Source of the DNA: Clostridia bacterium
GTDB taxonomy: Bacteria > Bacillota > Clostridia > Saccharofermentanales > Saccharofermentanaceae
Reading direction: 5' to 3'
Assembly (NCBI GenBank): GCA_024403735.1
Contig: JAKSRG010000008.1
Location: 1-64,000, forward strand
DNA length: 64,000 nucleotides
Shown here: positions 45,004 through 52,914 of the stretch, in pieces
Layout: each line of letters begins with the position of its first letter
Numbering within the stretch: position 1 is the first letter of the stretch
Notes under the pieces: generated by a model
Databases searched by the model: none
What the model was told of the DNA's origin: nothing
The model's input: the letters and a program-made list of their open reading frames with translations, nothing else
Translations under genes and position numbers: made by a program

Positions 45004-45026
45004 CGTTCATCCTGAGCCAGGACAAA
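45004..45026 (-). repeat. 16S rRNA 5'-end-like repeat, copy 1
   Basis: On the minus strand TTTG followed by TCCTGGCTCAGGATGAACG. The 19-mer is identical to the conserved start of many clostridial 16S rRNAs (the 27F primer region and following bases), with only the A of TTTGATCC missing. It begins inside the T run of the terminator at 45023-45056. Confidence 0.75.
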
Positions 45027-45056
45027 AAAGACCGACACCCAATTGGATGTCGGTCT
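45023..45056 (-). terminator. Intrinsic terminator of the sugar-ABC ATPase gene
   Basis: Minus-strand AGACCGACA / TGTCGGTCT stem (9 bp, extended by G-U) followed by TTTTTTG. Strong. Confidence 0.93.
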
Positions 45057-45084
45057 ATTAAATACTAGATTAAGCAAGTATCAA

Positions 45085-46200
45085 TTAAGAAATGATGCTC
45101 TGCTCTGTATCCTTGTCGAAGAGGTGGATACGGTTTGTATCGATAGCGAGGTCAACCTGCTCGCCTACTCTTGACTGTGATGTTGTAGGATCTACTCTAC
45201 ATGTGAGTGGGAGTGCACCGTTAACTGTTACATAGAGATATGTTTCAGCACCGAGCATTTCTACTACGTCTACGTCAGCTGAGAAAGCAGCTTCGCTGTG
45301 ATCAGATACGAATGTAGCTTCATCTGTGATAGCCTCTGGACGAACACCGAAGATAACTTCCTGACCGTCACGCTCCATAACCTCAGCAACTGCATAACGC
45401 TCTGGGAGCTTAACGTTGATGTTCTCGAATGAAACATAAACATCAGAACCGTTTACGTTGATTGTAGCATTGATGAAGTTCATTGGTGGCATACCGATAA
45501 ATCCAGCTACGAATGTGTTAACAGGGTTATCATAGAGCTCTGTTGGTGAGTCTACCTGCTGGATGAAACCATCCTTCATTACAACGATACGAGTACCCAT
45601 TGTCATAGCCTCTGTCTGATCGTGTGTAACGTAGATAAATGTTGTCTTGAGTCTGTGGTGGAGCTTTGTGATCTCTACACGCATCTGTACACGGAGCTTA
45701 GCGTCCAAGTTAGAGAGAGGCTCATCCATCAAGAATACCTTTGGATCACGAACGATAGCACGGCCCAAAGCTACACGCTGTCTCTGACCACCAGAGAGAG
45801 CCTTTGGCTTACGATCGAGAAGGTGCTCAATCTCAAGGATCTTAGCTGCTTCGTTAACACGACGAGCGATTTCTTCCTTTGGCATCTTACGGAGCTTCAA
45901 AGAGAAAGCCATGTTCTCACGAACAGTCATGTGTGGATACAAAGCGTAGTTCTGGAATACCATTGCGATATCTCTATCCTTAGGGAGTACGTCGTTGATA
46001 AGACGATCTTCGATGTAGATTTCACCCTCTGAAATATCTTCGAGACCAGCGAGCATTCTGAGTGTTGTTGACTTACCACAACCTGAAGGACCAACGAGGA
46101 TAACGAATTCCTTATCTGCGATCTCAAGGTTAAAGTCTGAAACAGCTACAACGCCGCCGTCATACTTCTTGTAAACGTGCTGGAAAGACAAACTTGCCAT
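45085..46200 (-). CDS. Carbohydrate ABC transporter ATPase, MsmX/UgpC type
   Basis: 371 residues. ABC domain (1-235): Walker [10 protein letters not shown] (about 37-45), Q-loop [12 protein letters not shown], signature [14 protein letters not shown], Walker [12 protein letters not shown]. The C-terminal MalK-like regulatory OB domain (about 236-371) has GVRPEAI. No permease or binding-protein gene is nearby, which is characteristic of MsmX-like ATPases that serve several sugar importers. GGAGG precedes the ATG. Ends at a strong terminator. Confidence 0.93.
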   Translation of the reverse strand: MASLSFQHVYKKYDGGVVAVSDFNLEIADKEFVILVGPSGCGKSTTLRMLAGLEDISEGEIYIEDRLINDVLPKDRDIAMVFQNYALYPHMTVRENMAFSLKLRKMPKEEIARRVNEAAKILEIEHLLDRKPKALSGGQRQRVALGRAIVRDPKVFLMDEPLSNLDAKLRVQMRVEITKLHHRLKTTFIYVTHDQTEAMTMGTRIVVMKDGFIQQVDSPTELYDNPVNTFVAGFIGMPPMNFINATINVNGSDVYVSFENINVKLPERYAVAEVMERDGQEVIFGVRPEAITDEATFVSDHSEAAFSADVDVVEMLGAETYLYVTVNGALPLTCRVDPTTSQSRVGEQVDLAIDTNRIHLFDKDTEQSIIS

Positions 46201-46480
46201 ATTAAAATACCTCCATAAATAGCCGATACGGCTTTTTCATGTGTCTAATATAACAAAGGGCTACTCTCACTTCTATATGTCATAATAACCAAAAAAACTT
46301 TGACTAATTTGTCAACAAAACTTGGCTTTTGGTCACCTTGCACATGGGTCTCAAACACCCTTTGTGCAACAAGCTTAAAAAAGCATGATTTTTTGATATA
46401 TCCACCTAGTTTTCGACGTGTACAAAATGCACAAGCCTTACAAATCTTGCTTGTATTGTTAACAATTTAGACATATTTTG

Positions 46481-46513
46481 CTCGAAAACAGCATTTCGCA
46501 GGCGGTTTTCGAG
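46481..46513. repeat. Large palindrome of the CTCGAAAACA motif upstream of argC
   Basis: CTCGAAAACAGC (46481-46492) and GCGGTTTTCGAG (46502-46513) form an inverted repeat with 11 of 12 pairs around a 9-nt centre. It ends 9 bp before the -35 of the argC promoter. A further partial copy, AGTTTTCGAC, lies at 46409-46418. The rest of the 534-bp spacer holds AT-rich sequence. Confidence 0.7.
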
Positions 46514-46522
46514 GCGGTCATA

Positions 46523-46551
46523 TTGACAATGTTATATTTATACATTATATT
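46523..46551 (+). promoter_or_regulatory. Consensus promoter of the arg operon
   Basis: TTGACA (46523-46528), 17-nt spacer, TATATT (46546-46551). Just downstream, TTGCATAAATATTCGCAA (46550-46567) is an imperfect AT-centred palindrome of the size of an ARG box and overlaps the expected start point; it is a weak candidate for an ArgR operator. The untranslated leader is about 175 nt. Confidence 0.8.
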
Positions 46552-46734
46552 GCATAAATATTCGCAAAGAATTCCTATAAAATTGTCGAGATTTGTAACA
46601 TTCTCGTTATTGTATTTATAGGTAATAGTATTTATATTATTACTTGTTTTGGAAGTTATATCATTTATAGGAATAACTTGACTGAATTGGATAAAGATTA
46701 CACATAATATTTCTTGATTAAGGAAGTGAATAAA

Positions 46735-47790
46735 ATGAATAAGATTAAAGTTAGTATTATTGGCGCAACAGGTTACGTTGGTGCAGAGCTCGTTCGTGGT
46801 TTCCTCGGACATCCAAATGTTGAGCTCAAGTACCTCACATCAAGAAGCTTCGCTGGACAGAAGTTCTCAGATATCTACCCTGTATTCAGAGGCGTTTGTG
46901 ATATTGATTGCACAGATACAGATTATGAGACTGTTGCTAAGGAATCAGACCTCGTTGTAACAGCTCTTCCACACGGCGTTTCATCTAAGACTGTTCCAGT
47001 TCTTATCGAGAATGGCGCTAGAGTAATCGATCATAGTGGCGACTTCAGATACAAGAACCTCGCAACATACGAGAAGTCATATAAGCTCGAGCATCCACAT
47101 CCTGAACTCCTCGCTGAGGCAGTATACGGAATTCCTGAGTTCTACAGAGATCAGCTCAAGGACGCTAAGCTCGTTGCTAACCCAGGCTGCTATCCAACAT
47201 GTTCACTCATGGCACTTGCTCCTTTCCTCAAAGCAGGCCTCATCGATACTAAGTCAATCATCATCGACGCTGTATCTGGTGTATCAGGCGCAGGTCGTAA
47301 GGAGAGCCTCCCATACGCATACTGCGAGATGGACGAGACATTCAAGCCATACGGTGTAGTTGGTCACAGACATACAACTGAGATTGAGGAGCAGGCTTCC
47401 TTCCTCGCAGGAGAAGAGAACATCCACCTCGCTTTCACTCCTCACCTCGCACCATTCAAGCGTGGTATGCTCGCTACAATTTATGCAAGACCTTCAGACA
47501 AGTTCGCTGACGTTAGTACAGAGAAGATTAACGAGATCTACAAGGACTTCTACAAGGATGAGTTCTTCGTACGCGCACTCGACCTCAAGGTTCTCCCTGA
47601 TGTTAAGGACGTTAACGGATCTAACTTCATCGAGGTTAACGGTGTATACGATAAGGACACAGGCCTCATCAAGCTCTTCAGCGCACAGGACAACCTCGGC
47701 AAGGGCGCAGCTCTCCAGGCTATTCAGGCATTCAACGCAATGTTCGGCTTCGAAGAAAATACAGGTCTTAGCTTCGTAAGAGGCGTTTAA
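46735..47790 (+). CDS. argC: N-acetyl-gamma-glutamyl-phosphate reductase
   Basis: Third step of arginine/ornithine synthesis, NADPH-dependent. 351 residues. Rossmann motif [14 protein letters not shown] (about 9-22), catalytic Cys in [15 protein letters not shown] (about 149), and [11 protein letters not shown] with HRHTTEIE. The start at 46735 is chosen for AAGGAAG 8 nt upstream; an in-frame TTG at 46714 is unlikely. First gene of argC-argB-argD. Confidence 0.96.
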   Translation: MNKIKVSIIGATGYVGAELVRGFLGHPNVELKYLTSRSFAGQKFSDIYPVFRGVCDIDCTDTDYETVAKESDLVVTALPHGVSSKTVPVLIENGARVIDHSGDFRYKNLATYEKSYKLEHPHPELLAEAVYGIPEFYRDQLKDAKLVANPGCYPTCSLMALAPFLKAGLIDTKSIIIDAVSGVSGAGRKESLPYAYCEMDETFKPYGVVGHRHTTEIEEQASFLAGEENIHLAFTPHLAPFKRGMLATIYARPSDKFADVSTEKINEIYKDFYKDEFFVRALDLKVLPDVKDVNGSNFIEVNGVYDKDTGLIKLFSAQDNLGKGAALQAIQAFNAMFGFEENTGLSFVRGV

Positions 47791-47804
47791 TAGATTTCGA
47801 CCAT

Positions 47805-47849
47805 CTCGAAAACACGCTGCAACACTAGGCTTTGCGAGTTGTTTTCGAT
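47805..47849. repeat. Inverted pair of CTCGAAAACA motifs between argC and argB
   Basis: CTCGAAAACA (47805-47814) and TGTTTTCGAT (47840-47849) give 9-bp arms around 25 nt, in the 100-bp argC-argB spacer. A secondary CGC/GCG pairing extends the arms. No T run follows, so it is not a standard terminator. Confidence 0.65.
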
Positions 47850-47890
47850 ATAGTCACAACAAGAAATTAATTAACAGGAGATATAAAACT

Positions 47891-48829
47891 ATGGCTAATC
47901 AAGATAAAATGCCAGAATTCAACGAAGAGATGAAGGGCAAGATTGACAAGGCATCAATCCTCATCGAAGCCCTCCCTTATATGCGTAAGCTCAGAGGTCA
48001 GACAATCGTAATCAAGTACGGCGGAAATGCCATGGTTAACGAAGACCTCAAGCAGTCAGTAATGGATGACATTACACTTCTTAAGTATATCGGTATCAAT
48101 CCCATCCTCGTACACGGTGGTGGACCTGATATCAACAACATGCTCAACAAGATGAACATCGAGTCTCATTTCGTTAGTGGTCTCAGATATACAGACGAAG
48201 ATACAATGAGAATTGCTCAGATGGTTCTCGTTGGTAAGACAAACAAGGAGATTGTTTCAAATCTCAATTCAAAGGGCGCCAAGGCTATTGGTATCTGTGG
48301 TATCGATGGTAACTTGATTGAAGCTGAGAAGCTCGACAAGGATAACGCTGGTAACCCTATCGATGTTGGTTATGTAGGTAAGATTACAAAGATCAACGTT
48401 AAAGTTATCGAGATGCTCGCTAACGATGAGTTCATTCCTGTTATCGCACCTATCGGTGTAGGCAAGGATGGCGAGAGCTACAATATCAATGCTGATACAG
48501 TTGCTTCAGAGGTTGCAGCAGCGCTCAAGGCAGAGAAGCTCATCACTCTTACTGATGTAGCAGGTGTACTCGAGAAGGACGAAGACGGTAACGATAAGTT
48601 AATTCCTGTTCTCGATGAGGCTTCAATCAACGAGTGCATCGACAAGGGTATCATCACAGGTGGTATGATCCCTAAGCTTTATGGTTGTCTCGACATCATC
48701 AAGAGAGGCGTATCAAAGGCACACATCATCGACGGACGTATTCCACACTCACTCTTGCTCGAGATTTTCACAGCTAAGGGCATCGGTACAATGATTGTAA
48801 AGGAAAAAGGTACTAAATATGGAAACTAA
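47891..48829 (+). CDS. argB: Acetylglutamate kinase
   Basis: Phosphorylates N-acetylglutamate. 312 residues. [13 protein letters not shown] (about 40-52), VHGGGPDIN, and a C-terminal GMIPKLYGC region with the catalytic Lys. The N-terminal extension of about 25 residues may form the helix used for hexamer assembly in arginine-inhibited enzymes. AGGAG precedes the ATG. Its end overlaps argD by 11 bp. Confidence 0.96.
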   Translation: MANQDKMPEFNEEMKGKIDKASILIEALPYMRKLRGQTIVIKYGGNAMVNEDLKQSVMDDITLLKYIGINPILVHGGGPDINNMLNKMNIESHFVSGLRYTDEDTMRIAQMVLVGKTNKEIVSNLNSKGAKAIGICGIDGNLIEAEKLDKDNAGNPIDVGYVGKITKINVKVIEMLANDEFIPVIAPIGVGKDGESYNINADTVASEVAAALKAEKLITLTDVAGVLEKDEDGNDKLIPVLDEASINECIDKGIITGGMIPKLYGCLDIIKRGVSKAHIIDGRIPHSLLLEIFTAKGIGTMIVKEKGTKYGN

Positions 48830-50066
48830 TGATATTTCTAAAGATTTTGAACTAACTAAAGATTTCGACGAGAAGTACTGCATGCAGGTGTTCGGAACAC
48901 CAATGCCAGTTGCTTTCACACATGGTAAAGGTATGTACCTCTATGGCCAGGATGGCAAGAAGTACATGGACATGATCGGTGGTATCGCTGTTAACTGCTT
49001 AGGTCACGCTAATAAGACACTTACTAAGGCTCTTAAGACTCAGGTAGATAACTTCATCCACTGCTCTAACTACTATTACATTGCTAATCGTTCAGAGCTC
49101 GCTTTCCGTCTCTGCAAGAACAGCTTTGCTGATAAGGTATTCTTCTGTAACTCAGGTGCTGAGGCTAACGAAGGTGCTATGAAGCTCGCTCGTGGATACT
49201 TCTACCACAAGGGTGAAAAGCGTTCAACAATCATCACAGCTAACATGAGCTTCCACGGTCGTACATTAGGTACAATCGCAGCTACAGGTCAAGAGAAGTT
49301 CAGCAAGCCATTCGGACCTAACCTCCCTGGCGTTAAGCACGTTGATTTCAACGATATCTCTGCACTCGAAGCAGCTATCGATGACGATACAGCAGCAGTA
49401 ATGCTCGAGCTCATCCAGGGCGAGAGTGGCGTACGTCCAGCAACAATGGAATATGCACATGCAGTACGCGAACTTTGTAACAAGCGCGGAATCCTTCTCA
49501 TCATCGATGAGGTTCAGACAGGTATGGGTCGTACAGGCAAACTCTTCTGCTATGAGCACTATGGCATCAAGCCAGATATCATGACACTTGCTAAGGCTCT
49601 TGGTGGCGGTGTACCAATCGGTGCAGTTCTTGCTACTAATGAGATTGCTACAGGTTTCAAGCCTGGCGATCACGGTTCTACATTCGGCGGTAACCCACTC
49701 GCTTGTGCAGCTGGTTTGGCTGTTTTCGAGGAGTTCAGCGAAAAGGCACTTCTCAACAACGCAACTAACGTATCAGCATACATGTTCGAGGAACTTAACA
49801 AGCTCCGTTCAAAGTATCCTGATATCATCGATGTACGTGGTAAGGGTCTCCTTATCGGTATCGAATTCAGCTCAGCTTACGATGCTGCAGGCATCAAGAA
49901 ACAGTTGTTCTCAATGGGCTTCCTCGTTAGCTCAATTGGTAAGAGTACAATTCGTATCGCTCCACCACTTATCATCACAGAGCGTGACGCAAAGAGCTTC
50001 ATCAAGGCTATCCAGAAGATCGTTGATCCTGGCAAGTCAATCTTGAACACATTCCGTCGCGGTTAA
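48819..50066 (+). CDS. argD: Acetylornithine aminotransferase
   Basis: PLP enzyme, 415 residues. [18 protein letters not shown] (about 101-118), [25 protein letters not shown] and the PLP Lys in [14 protein letters not shown] (about 255). The C-terminal [10 protein letters not shown] is standard. The N-terminus is about 15 residues longer than many homologues. Starts inside argB. argJ is not in the cluster. Confidence 0.95.
   Translation: METNDISKDFELTKDFDEKYCMQVFGTPMPVAFTHGKGMYLYGQDGKKYMDMIGGIAVNCLGHANKTLTKALKTQVDNFIHCSNYYYIANRSELAFRLCKNSFADKVFFCNSGAEANEGAMKLARGYFYHKGEKRSTIITANMSFHGRTLGTIAATGQEKFSKPFGPNLPGVKHVDFNDISALEAAIDDDTAAVMLELIQGESGVRPATMEYAHAVRELCNKRGILLIIDEVQTGMGRTGKLFCYEHYGIKPDIMTLAKALGGGVPIGAVLATNEIATGFKPGDHGSTFGGNPLACAAGLAVFEEFSEKALLNNATNVSAYMFEELNKLRSKYPDIIDVRGKGLLIGIEFSSAYDAAGIKKQLFSMGFLVSSIGKSTIRIAPPLIITERDAKSFIKAIQKIVDPGKSILNTFRRG
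49721..49730. repeat. Coding-region copy of the CTCGAAAACA motif
   Basis: Exact TGTTTTCGAG within argD, encoding Val-Phe-Glu in GLAVFEEF. Other exact coding copies are at 8534-8543 (mnmG), 17259-17268 (truA, VFE) and 44111-44120 (PucR-type regulator, VFE), so codon choice accounts for these better than for intergenic copies. Confidence 0.5.
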
Positions 50067-50098
50067 TAACGTCAACTGATAGGAACACAAACTAATAT

Positions 50099-50653
50099 AT
50101 GGCTTACACTTTGCGCGAACCAAATTATGATGATCTTCCACTCTTACTAGATCTAATCAAATCATCAATGCGTTCTTACAGCGATGATTCAGGAATTGAT
50201 TCATCAATTCTCGAATCAATGCACGAGACCGTTTCTGATTTGGCGCTCAAATTAAAGACACATACATGTCTCTGTTTCTTCGATGACAACAATACTCCAG
50301 TGGGAACCATCACACTCAGAATTCGTGACGATTTGGACCACTTCGTATTCTCTGACAAGAGTAAGGAATTCCTATCTAACTACGACAGAGCAATTTACAT
50401 CACTAGATTTGCAGTTCTTGATACACTCCGCGGCACAGGCCTCGGAAAGGAGCTCCTTGATCAGGCATTCTTCTTCGCACAGGAGAAAGGCACCAAGATA
50501 GCTATCCTCCACACTGCTATCAAGAATGTTAACCGAGTTGAGTTCTACAAAAACAGAGGCTTCGAACTCATAGATAGCGAATCATCCCGCGGCTACGAAC
50601 GCGGCCTGTTCGCTCTTAAAATAGTCGAGAACAACACTTGGCTAACTGATTAA
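50099..50653 (+). CDS. GNAT-family N-acetyltransferase
   Basis: 184 residues. Acetyl-CoA-binding motif A reads RGTGLGKELLDQAFFFAQEKG (about 119-139), with ITRFAVLDTLRG before it, and motif B contains RVEFYKNRGFELID. Substrate unknown. It follows argD by 32 bp and shares its terminator, so it is part of the arg transcript; it might be a substitute or accessory for acetyl transfer, but the sequence does not show that. Confidence 0.85.
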   Translation: MAYTLREPNYDDLPLLLDLIKSSMRSYSDDSGIDSSILESMHETVSDLALKLKTHTCLCFFDDNNTPVGTITLRIRDDLDHFVFSDKSKEFLSNYDRAIYITRFAVLDTLRGTGLGKELLDQAFFFAQEKGTKIAILHTAIKNVNRVEFYKNRGFELIDSESSRGYERGLFALKIVENNTWLTD

Positions 50654-50676
50654 CAATCAGATATTTAAGCAATCGA

Positions 50677-50715
50677 AAACTCGCCACCGTATCACGATGA
50701 CGAGTTTCTTTTTTA
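50677..50715 (+). terminator. Intrinsic terminator of the arg operon
   Basis: AAACTCG / CGAGTTT around a 17-nt loop with inner ATCACGATGA pairing, followed by CTTTTTT. Confidence 0.85.
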
Positions 50716-50793
50716 TTAATAATAATACTATTTAAATATATAGCTGCCTACGGCAAGCATCACTTCGCTCCAACGAGCACGGTCAATTAAGAA

Positions 50794-51171
50794 TTATCGT
50801 CTTACACCATTCTCATCAAATGTTCCTTTTAGTGCTTTTTCTACAAGCATAATTGAACCTAACATAACTACTAATTGTACTGTCACTACGATAAGTGTCA
50901 TATTTCCAATAACACTATCACTTGAATGCACAAAAAACATCTGCACAATAACCATCAGAATGAATAAAACTATTCCAAGTTTGAACCATAACCTACCACA
51001 ATAATTATGTGCGAACTCCCATGTATCCTTATTCTTTTTGGACATACTTGTTCGGTAGCCAAAAACATTGTTTATATCTTTAGGTGGCTTCTTGTACATC
51101 ATATAACCAGCTACGATCATAATCAGAGGTACCAATAGGTTACATATAAACGTTGTAATAAAAGTCAACAT
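50794..51171 (-). CDS. SdpI-family membrane protein
   Basis: 125 residues, three to four hydrophobic segments (about 5-25, 63-85, 91-113). The signature is NNVFGYRTSMSKKNKDTWEFAHNYCGRLW, the SdpI/YhfL-type motif with GYRT, Asn/Trp and Asn. SdpI of Bacillus gives immunity to a cannibalism toxin; most family members have unknown roles. No toxin gene is visible nearby. GGAGG precedes the ATG. Confidence 0.8.
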   Translation of the reverse strand: MLTFITTFICNLLVPLIMIVAGYMMYKKPPKDINNVFGYRTSMSKKNKDTWEFAHNYCGRLWFKLGIVLFILMVIVQMFFVHSSDSVIGNMTLIVVTVQLVVMLGSIMLVEKALKGTFDENGVRR

Positions 51172-51216
51172 GTCTTTTCCTCCAGTGCAATGAAAATAGG
51201 GGCTATTCGGCCTGTT

Positions 51217-52146
51217 TTACAAAGTCTCACACTTGTAGACTTTCATACTATTTCCAGCAATAAGCTCATCCTTAATTATTGCATCATATGCAGCATCTCT
51301 GCTCTCAATGCTATCGAACAAAGCATATACCGAGCTACCTGAACCACTCATCATGGCGAACATCGCGCCATTGTTATTCAATAAAGCCTTAACATCAGCA
51401 ATCACAGGAACGAACTGATTAGCTGGGGCCTCCAAATCATTAACCAACAAATCGCGATACTTACGAAGGACAACTCTAGGATCTTCAGCCTTTGACAATT
51501 CATCTCGCAAAGCCAAATACTTGTCCTCATCGAAAACAATTCCCTGCTCACTCGCCATCTCATCGAAAGCTGCAAAACACGCTGGTGTAGATACACCTTC
51601 AGTTGGCTTAACAAGAATCATCGGGATATCGCTAAGTGAATTCATAGGAGTAATAATCTCGCCAAAACCTTCACAAATAGCTGCTTCACCATACAAGAAA
51701 AATGGAGTATCAGCACCAGTATTAGCTGCTACTGTATTAAGCTCCTCTGGTGTTAGTGGATTACCAAGGAAATCATCAAGCGCTAAGATAACTGCAGCAG
51801 CATCTGAACTACCACCACCAAGACCAGCCTCTGATGGAATTACCTTCTCCAATTTAATCTCAATATATGGGAAATTATCATTACCTGTCTTATTGCGATA
51901 AGCAGCTAAATATCTAGTGGCTGCCTTATAGCACAAATTCTTATTGTTAGGAATATCAAGCATCTCATCGCAAGAAGTTACAATATCATATGCCTTTTTA
52001 TCATCAATAGTGATAGTAATGTTATCGCTAATAGAAATAGTCTGCATTAACATATTAAGTCTATGATAACCATTAGGAAGCTTACCCGTAATCTTAAGAT
52101 AAACATTGATCTTTGCGGGTGCTGAAATCTCATAAACACTACTCAT
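51217..52146 (-). CDS. ispE: 4-diphosphocytidyl-2-C-methyl-D-erythritol kinase
   Basis: GHMP kinase of the methylerythritol-phosphate isoprenoid pathway. 309 residues. PAKINVYLKITGKLPNGYHRLNMLMQ (about 10-35), ATP loop PSEAGLGGGSSDAAAVI (about 103-119), and GSGSSVYALF near the end. AGAGG precedes the ATG. Confidence 0.96.
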   Translation of the reverse strand: MSSVYEISAPAKINVYLKITGKLPNGYHRLNMLMQTISISDNITITIDDKKAYDIVTSCDEMLDIPNNKNLCYKAATRYLAAYRNKTGNDNFPYIEIKLEKVIPSEAGLGGGSSDAAAVILALDDFLGNPLTPEELNTVAANTGADTPFFLYGEAAICEGFGEIITPMNSLSDIPMILVKPTEGVSTPACFAAFDEMASEQGIVFDEDKYLALRDELSKAEDPRVVLRKYRDLLVNDLEAPANQFVPVIADVKALLNNNGAMFAMMSGSGSSVYALFDSIESRDAAYDAIIKDELIAGNSMKVYKCETL

Positions 52147-52247
52147 ACATATACCTCTTTGCTTTGTAATACTACTTTATCACATTTTGATAAGATTTGA
52201 ACAAATATCTAACCTATATGACACCCACTAATTCAACATTTCTGCAT

Positions 52248-52280
52248 AAAAAAGAGGTGTAGTAAAAACCACACCTCTTA
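52248..52280 (-). terminator. Intrinsic terminator of veg
   Basis: Minus-strand AAGAGGTGT / ACACCTCTT stem around a 10-nt loop, followed by TTTTTATG. It separates veg from ispE. Confidence 0.88.
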
Positions 52281-52301
52281 AATCTCTTAATCTTGTAATG
52301 C

Positions 52302-52568
52302 TTAACCAGCAATCTCCTGTGCTGTCTTAGCTTCGATCTGGATACGAACTACTCTTGTTAATACATCAATGTAGCTGTATGATACGATCTCTTCACTCTC
52401 ATCACTACGTGCACATCTTACTGTGAACACATGTGGATAGCAGCTCTCAACGATTCCCTCGTATACGATCAATCTCTTTCTTCCACCATTAGAAGTAAGT
52501 CTAACCTTCTTACCGATAAGCTTCTCGAGCTTTGCCTTACAAGCATCTATATCAGATTTGATAATCAA
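52302..52568 (-). CDS. veg: Veg protein
   Basis: About 88 residues; conserved small Firmicutes protein. DIDACKAKLEKLIGKKVRLTSNGGRKRLIVYEGIVESCYPHVFTV and VSYSYIDVLTRVVRI match Veg, which in B. subtilis affects biofilm matrix genes. The start is a TTG at 52566-52568 with GGAGG 8 nt before it; a TTG further upstream overlaps that site. veg commonly precedes ispE. Confidence 0.9.
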   Translation of the reverse strand: MIIKSDIDACKAKLEKLIGKKVRLTSNGGRKRLIVYEGIVESCYPHVFTVRCARSDESEEIVSYSYIDVLTRVVRIQIEAKTAQEIAG

Positions 52569-52712
52569 AGTCTTATCCTCCAATATCCATAAAACGTAAC
52601 ATAACTTATACCATCACATAGGCTATATAATCACCAATCAGTTCATCTATAGCCACAACAAGAGCATGACACACCACTGCCACACCCAAGTAACAAAATA
52701 ATAACATTTGTT

Positions 52713-52735
52713 TGATATTATGTCAATTAATATCA
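52713..52735. promoter_or_regulatory. 8-bp palindrome in the veg-fhs divergent region
   Basis: TGATATTA / TAATATCA around 7 nt, between the divergent veg and fhs genes. Its shape is that of a dimeric regulator's operator. The remainder of this 345-bp spacer holds AT-rich sequence and the fhs promoter. Confidence 0.4.
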
Positions 52736-52868
52736 CTATATATAGTAGACTTTTTGCTCATTATGCCCAAAATGTAGTGTTTTATCAAATAATACAAAAA
52801 ACTCCCCATTTATCGGTGTTTTCCGTAACTTTTTATTCTTTTTTGCCTTGAAACGTATAATATTAATA

Positions 52869-52896
52869 TTGTAATATTGGTTTACTATCTTATAAA
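52869..52896 (+). promoter_or_regulatory. Probable promoter of fhs
   Basis: TTGTAA (52869-52874), 16-nt spacer, TATAAA (52891-52896), 18 bp before the start codon. Another TATAAT at about 52857-52862 lacks a good -35. I see no tetrahydrofolate riboswitch. Confidence 0.5.
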
Positions 52897-52914
52897 TAAA
52901 CAAAAGAGGGTCCC

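Noticed and set aside
46552..46734. T-box or arginine attenuator in the argC leader
   Set aside because: No T-box consensus and no terminator were seen in the 175-nt leader.
50794..51171. Toxin-immunity pair based on the SdpI-like gene
   Set aside because: No small secreted toxin gene or SdpC-like protein lies nearby; the family is broad.
8534..51538. CTCGAAAACA-like copies within genes as functional sites
   Set aside because: Most coding copies encode Val-Phe-Glu or Val-Phe-Asp with this genome's preferred codons, so they do not by themselves support a site. Only intergenic and palindromic copies are weighted.
52569..52914. Tetrahydrofolate riboswitch before fhs
   Set aside because: I could not find the conserved paired segments, and a promoter lies close to the start codon, leaving no room for an aptamer.
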